DNA from: an uncultured Aquimarina sp. | GTDB lineage: Bacteria; Bacteroidota; Bacteroidia; Flavobacteriales; Flavobacteriaceae | Assembly (NCBI GenBank): GCA_947498705.1 | Contig: CANMLW010000002.1 | Span: 1 to 64,000 of the forward strand | Direction: 5' to 3' | Length of the DNA: 64,000 nt | In this document: positions 62,035-64,000 of the stretch, in pieces | Numbering within the stretch: position 1 is the stretch's first letter | How the letters are laid out: every line of letters starts with the position of its first letter | Position numbers and translations under genes: made by a program | Notes under the pieces: generated by a model | What the model saw: the letters and a program-made list of their open reading frames with translations, nothing else | What the model was told of the DNA's origin: nothing | The model's database searches: none

Positions 62035-63387
62035 ATGAAACGATTTAAAAAGATTTTTCTGAGCATATTTCTACTGCTACTTATAGCGATAGCAGTTGGT
62101 GTAATTTTAAACTATTCAAAGCTGAATATTCTAAATGGATATTCTGCCAAAAATATGTGTTCTTCGGTTTTTTTGGCTCATAGAAGTGTTGAGTTTACAG
62201 ATACTTATGACAACAATTTTGATCCGGTTCATTTGGCAGAGGATCAAGTAGATATGAAACAAAAGACTGCTTCTGCGTCTTTGTTTGGATTAAAAGAAAG
62301 AAAAGCAATATATAGAGAAGGATTAGGAAGCGTTTTGGTCGATGATGATTTTGATGAAAAAGCTTCTGTTTTAACGCCTAATAGAACAAAAACAAATACA
62401 GGGTTAGCATATCCTTATGGGTCGTTACAACAAAAGGATACTATTTTTGAAACTATAGATTATAATAAAATTCATAAAACTGTCTCTTCTATTTTTGATG
62501 AGGAAGGAGAATATATACAGAAAACCAGAGCAGTTTTGGTGATTTATAAAGATCAAATAATTGCAGAAAAATATATAGAGGGTTTAACAAATGATTCCCG
62601 CTTACTAGGTTGGTCGATGACTAAGAGTATTCTTTCTACAGTCTATGGTGTACTACAAAAGCAAGGAAAAATAGTTCTAAAAGACAAAGCACCCATAGCC
62701 GAATGGCAGAATGATGATAGAAAAGAGATTACAATCAATAATTTATTGCAGATGAATAGTGGCCTGGAGTGGGATGAGGATTATGGTTCTATTTCTGATG
62801 TAACCAGAATGCTGTACCTAGATACCGATATGACCCGTTCACAAATTCATAAAAAAGCAATCCATAAACCCAATGAACATTGGTATTATTCTTCGGGGAC
62901 ATCTAATTTGTTATCAGGGATCCTGAGAAAAAAGCTAGGTAATGACCAGGAATATCTTGATTTTCCGTATCGAGAGTTTATTGATAAAATAGGGATGCAT
63001 TCTATGCTTATAGAAGCTGATATGGCAGGAAATTATGTTGGATCTTCATATGCCTGGGCAACGGTAAGAGATTGGGCAAAATTTGGATTATTATATCTTC
63101 ATAAAGGAAACTGGAACGGAACTCGAATATTTAATGAAGATTGGGTTGATTATGTAACAACTCCTAGTCCTACATCTGATGGCGATTATGGAGGGCATTT
63201 TTGGTTGAATGCTGGTGGTTTTTACCCAGATGCGCCTAGAGATATGTTTTCTGCCAATGGATTTCAGGGACAACGCGTATTTATTATCCCATCCAAAGAT
63301 TTGGTGATTGTACGTTTTGGACTTATTGGAGATGCAGGTGTAGATTTTAATACTTTTTTGAAGGAGATGGTGAGTGCCGTAAAATAA
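62035..63387 (+). CDS. Serine hydrolase of the beta-lactamase class C / penicillin-binding fold
   Basis: A 450-residue membrane-anchored or secreted protein (hydrophobic segment residues 8-25). The catalytic SxxK motif is in LGWSMTKSILS near residue 195, with the YSSGTSN motif near 285 and a KTG-like HFWLNAGG near 385. These belong to the beta-lactamase-related serine hydrolase family, which includes esterases and D-peptidases; there is no sign it confers drug resistance. The first 150 residues are a lineage-specific extension. It is divergent from sufS and preceded by repeat copy 3. Confidence 0.87.
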   Translation: MKRFKKIFLSIFLLLLIAIAVGVILNYSKLNILNGYSAKNMCSSVFLAHRSVEFTDTYDNNFDPVHLAEDQVDMKQKTASASLFGLKERKAIYREGLGSVLVDDDFDEKASVLTPNRTKTNTGLAYPYGSLQQKDTIFETIDYNKIHKTVSSIFDEEGEYIQKTRAVLVIYKDQIIAEKYIEGLTNDSRLLGWSMTKSILSTVYGVLQKQGKIVLKDKAPIAEWQNDDRKEITINNLLQMNSGLEWDEDYGSISDVTRMLYLDTDMTRSQIHKKAIHKPNEHWYYSSGTSNLLSGILRKKLGNDQEYLDFPYREFIDKIGMHSMLIEADMAGNYVGSSYAWATVRDWAKFGLLYLHKGNWNGTRIFNEDWVDYVTTPSPTSDGDYGGHFWLNAGGFYPDAPRDMFSANGFQGQRVFIIPSKDLVIVRFGLIGDAGVDFNTFLKEMVSAVK

Positions 63388-63410
63388 AACAATCTAAACC
63401 AATATTTTAT

Positions 63411-64000
63411 CTATCTCCCAAAGTAATCATAGTAACGCTCTGCGTGTTGCTCATAGCGTTTGATTAACTCAATATTTTTCTTTTCGAGATCGGTTAATTT
63501 GTTTCTAATATCTGTAGATACGGGAATATACCATTCTATTTGAGAATCAAAGAAATAACGCATTTTACGATTTTTGAAAGAGTATCCATGTCTAGCATAT
63601 ATCAGATTGCGAAGTACTTCTAACTCTCCTTTGTTAAGATTTTCTATATCTTGATTGGTTAATAGTTGTTTAGAGGCATTTAATTTAGAGATAATTTCAG
63701 GATTAACAGCTTCCATTTCTCCACCCTCATCATCTTGAGAGTCGTATAAAGCCAAGTTATATTCATATTCTGCTTCAAACGATAGGTTTAAATCAGGATT
63801 ATATTCATATTCTTTCTTATTAAGGCTATATCTTCTTTTTGGCACTGCCAATTTTTGATTATCAGCGATCCAAATTCCTTTAATTTTTTTCTTTTCGGGA
63901 TAAAATGTAAATTCAAAAATCCCATCGTATTTATCATCACCAGGTTCAGAAACTATTGCAAAAAGAGTTTTATGATCTATTGTTCCTCTAAACGGTCTTG
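63411..64000 (-). CDS. YARHG domain protein, C-terminal part (runs off right edge)
   Basis: The frame is open from the stop at 63411 through base 64000, so only the C-terminal 195 residues or so are seen; a TTG at 63851 that could look like a start is internal. The C-terminus carries the YARHG domain (LRNLIYARHGYSFKNRKMRY near the middle, followed by WYIPVSTDIRN), a small extracellular domain of Bacteroidota proteins. Upstream in frame are a beta-strand segment DGIFEFTFYPEKKKIKGIW and a Tyr-rich stretch. Function unknown; extracellular location is likely but the signal peptide lies outside the window. Confidence 0.8.
   Translation of the reverse strand, partial: RPFRGTIDHKTLFAIVSEPGDDKYDGIFEFTFYPEKKKIKGIWIADNQKLAVPKRRYSLNKKEYEYNPDLNLSFEAEYEYNLALYDSQDDEGGEMEAVNPEIISKLNASKQLLTNQDIENLNKGELEVLRNLIYARHGYSFKNRKMRYFFDSQIEWYIPVSTDIRNKLTDLEKKNIELIKRYEQHAERYYDYFGR

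Noticed and set aside
62035..63387. Antibiotic-resistance beta-lactamase
   Set aside because: The fold is shared with many esterases and peptidases; motif details and the long N-terminal extension do not point to a resistance enzyme.

Overview
This window looks like chromosome from a marine member of the Flavobacteriaceae (Bacteroidota); an Aquimarina-like genus is a guess. The evidence is the AT-rich DNA, few Shine-Dalgarno sequences, repeated TAnnTTTG promoter boxes typical of Bacteroidota, a type IX secretion (T9SS) sorting domain on a secreted subtilase, a TonB-dependent receptor with its lipoprotein partner, and families largely confined to this phylum (DUF4175, DUF3078, DUF2480, head GIN domain, propeller-type sensor kinases). 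No rRNA, prophage, CRISPR array or conjugative module is visible. One tRNA gene, tRNA-Cys(GCA), is present.

Region by region. 1-1232: N-terminal part of a large Ig-like secreted protein running off the left edge. 1.9-10.3 kb: an OmpH/Skp-like lipoprotein, then a tightly packed minus-strand run (DUF4175 giant protein, ybeY, mnmG, membrane protein, lipoprotein, methyltransferase). Three perfect parS palindromes (TGTTCCACGTGGAACA or its 14-bp core) lie in this run, which suggests closeness to the replication origin. 10.4-23.5 kb: housekeeping genes (alkane hydroxylase, gltX, SPFH protein, glnS, folB, tRNA-Cys, LysE exporter, GIN-domain protein, rnr, rpiB, acetyltransferase). 23.5-24.5 kb: a decayed HTH gene and a small double-glycine-leader peptide gene. 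24.5-34.5 kb: rnpA with a CtpA-type protease, M1 and S8 peptidases, an MBL-fold hydrolase, and a SulP transporter next to a tandem Usp protein. 34.7-41.2 kb: two small lipoproteins, a secreted EEP-family nuclease/phosphatase, and a TonB receptor with a DUF5689 lipoprotein. 41.2-41.9 kb: a REP-associated tyrosine transposase (RAYT) framed by two copies of one palindrome. 42-43.4 kb: enoyl-CoA hydratase, a 32-residue membrane peptide and queD. 43.4-44 kb: two tandem peptide genes with identical double-glycine leaders and different four-cysteine cores. 44.4-48 kb: a propeller sensor kinase and NarL-type regulator. 48.5-55 kb: lpxH, an ABC ATPase, a T9SS subtilase and a TPR-LuxR regulator. 55.1-61.9 kb: prolyl oligopeptidase, DoxX, DUF3078, DUF2480, SufT-like, sufE and sufS. 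62-64 kb: a serine beta-lactamase-fold hydrolase and a YARHG protein running off the right edge.

The less ordinary content is mostly in small sequences: a parS cluster partly inside coding DNA; a RAYT gene with flanking palindromes and a third copy 26 kb away; a roughly 97-bp repeat present three times; a CCCACC..AAAAGGGTAGTTT motif present three times around the two-component system; and three precursor peptides sharing one leader type with no maturation or export gene beside them.
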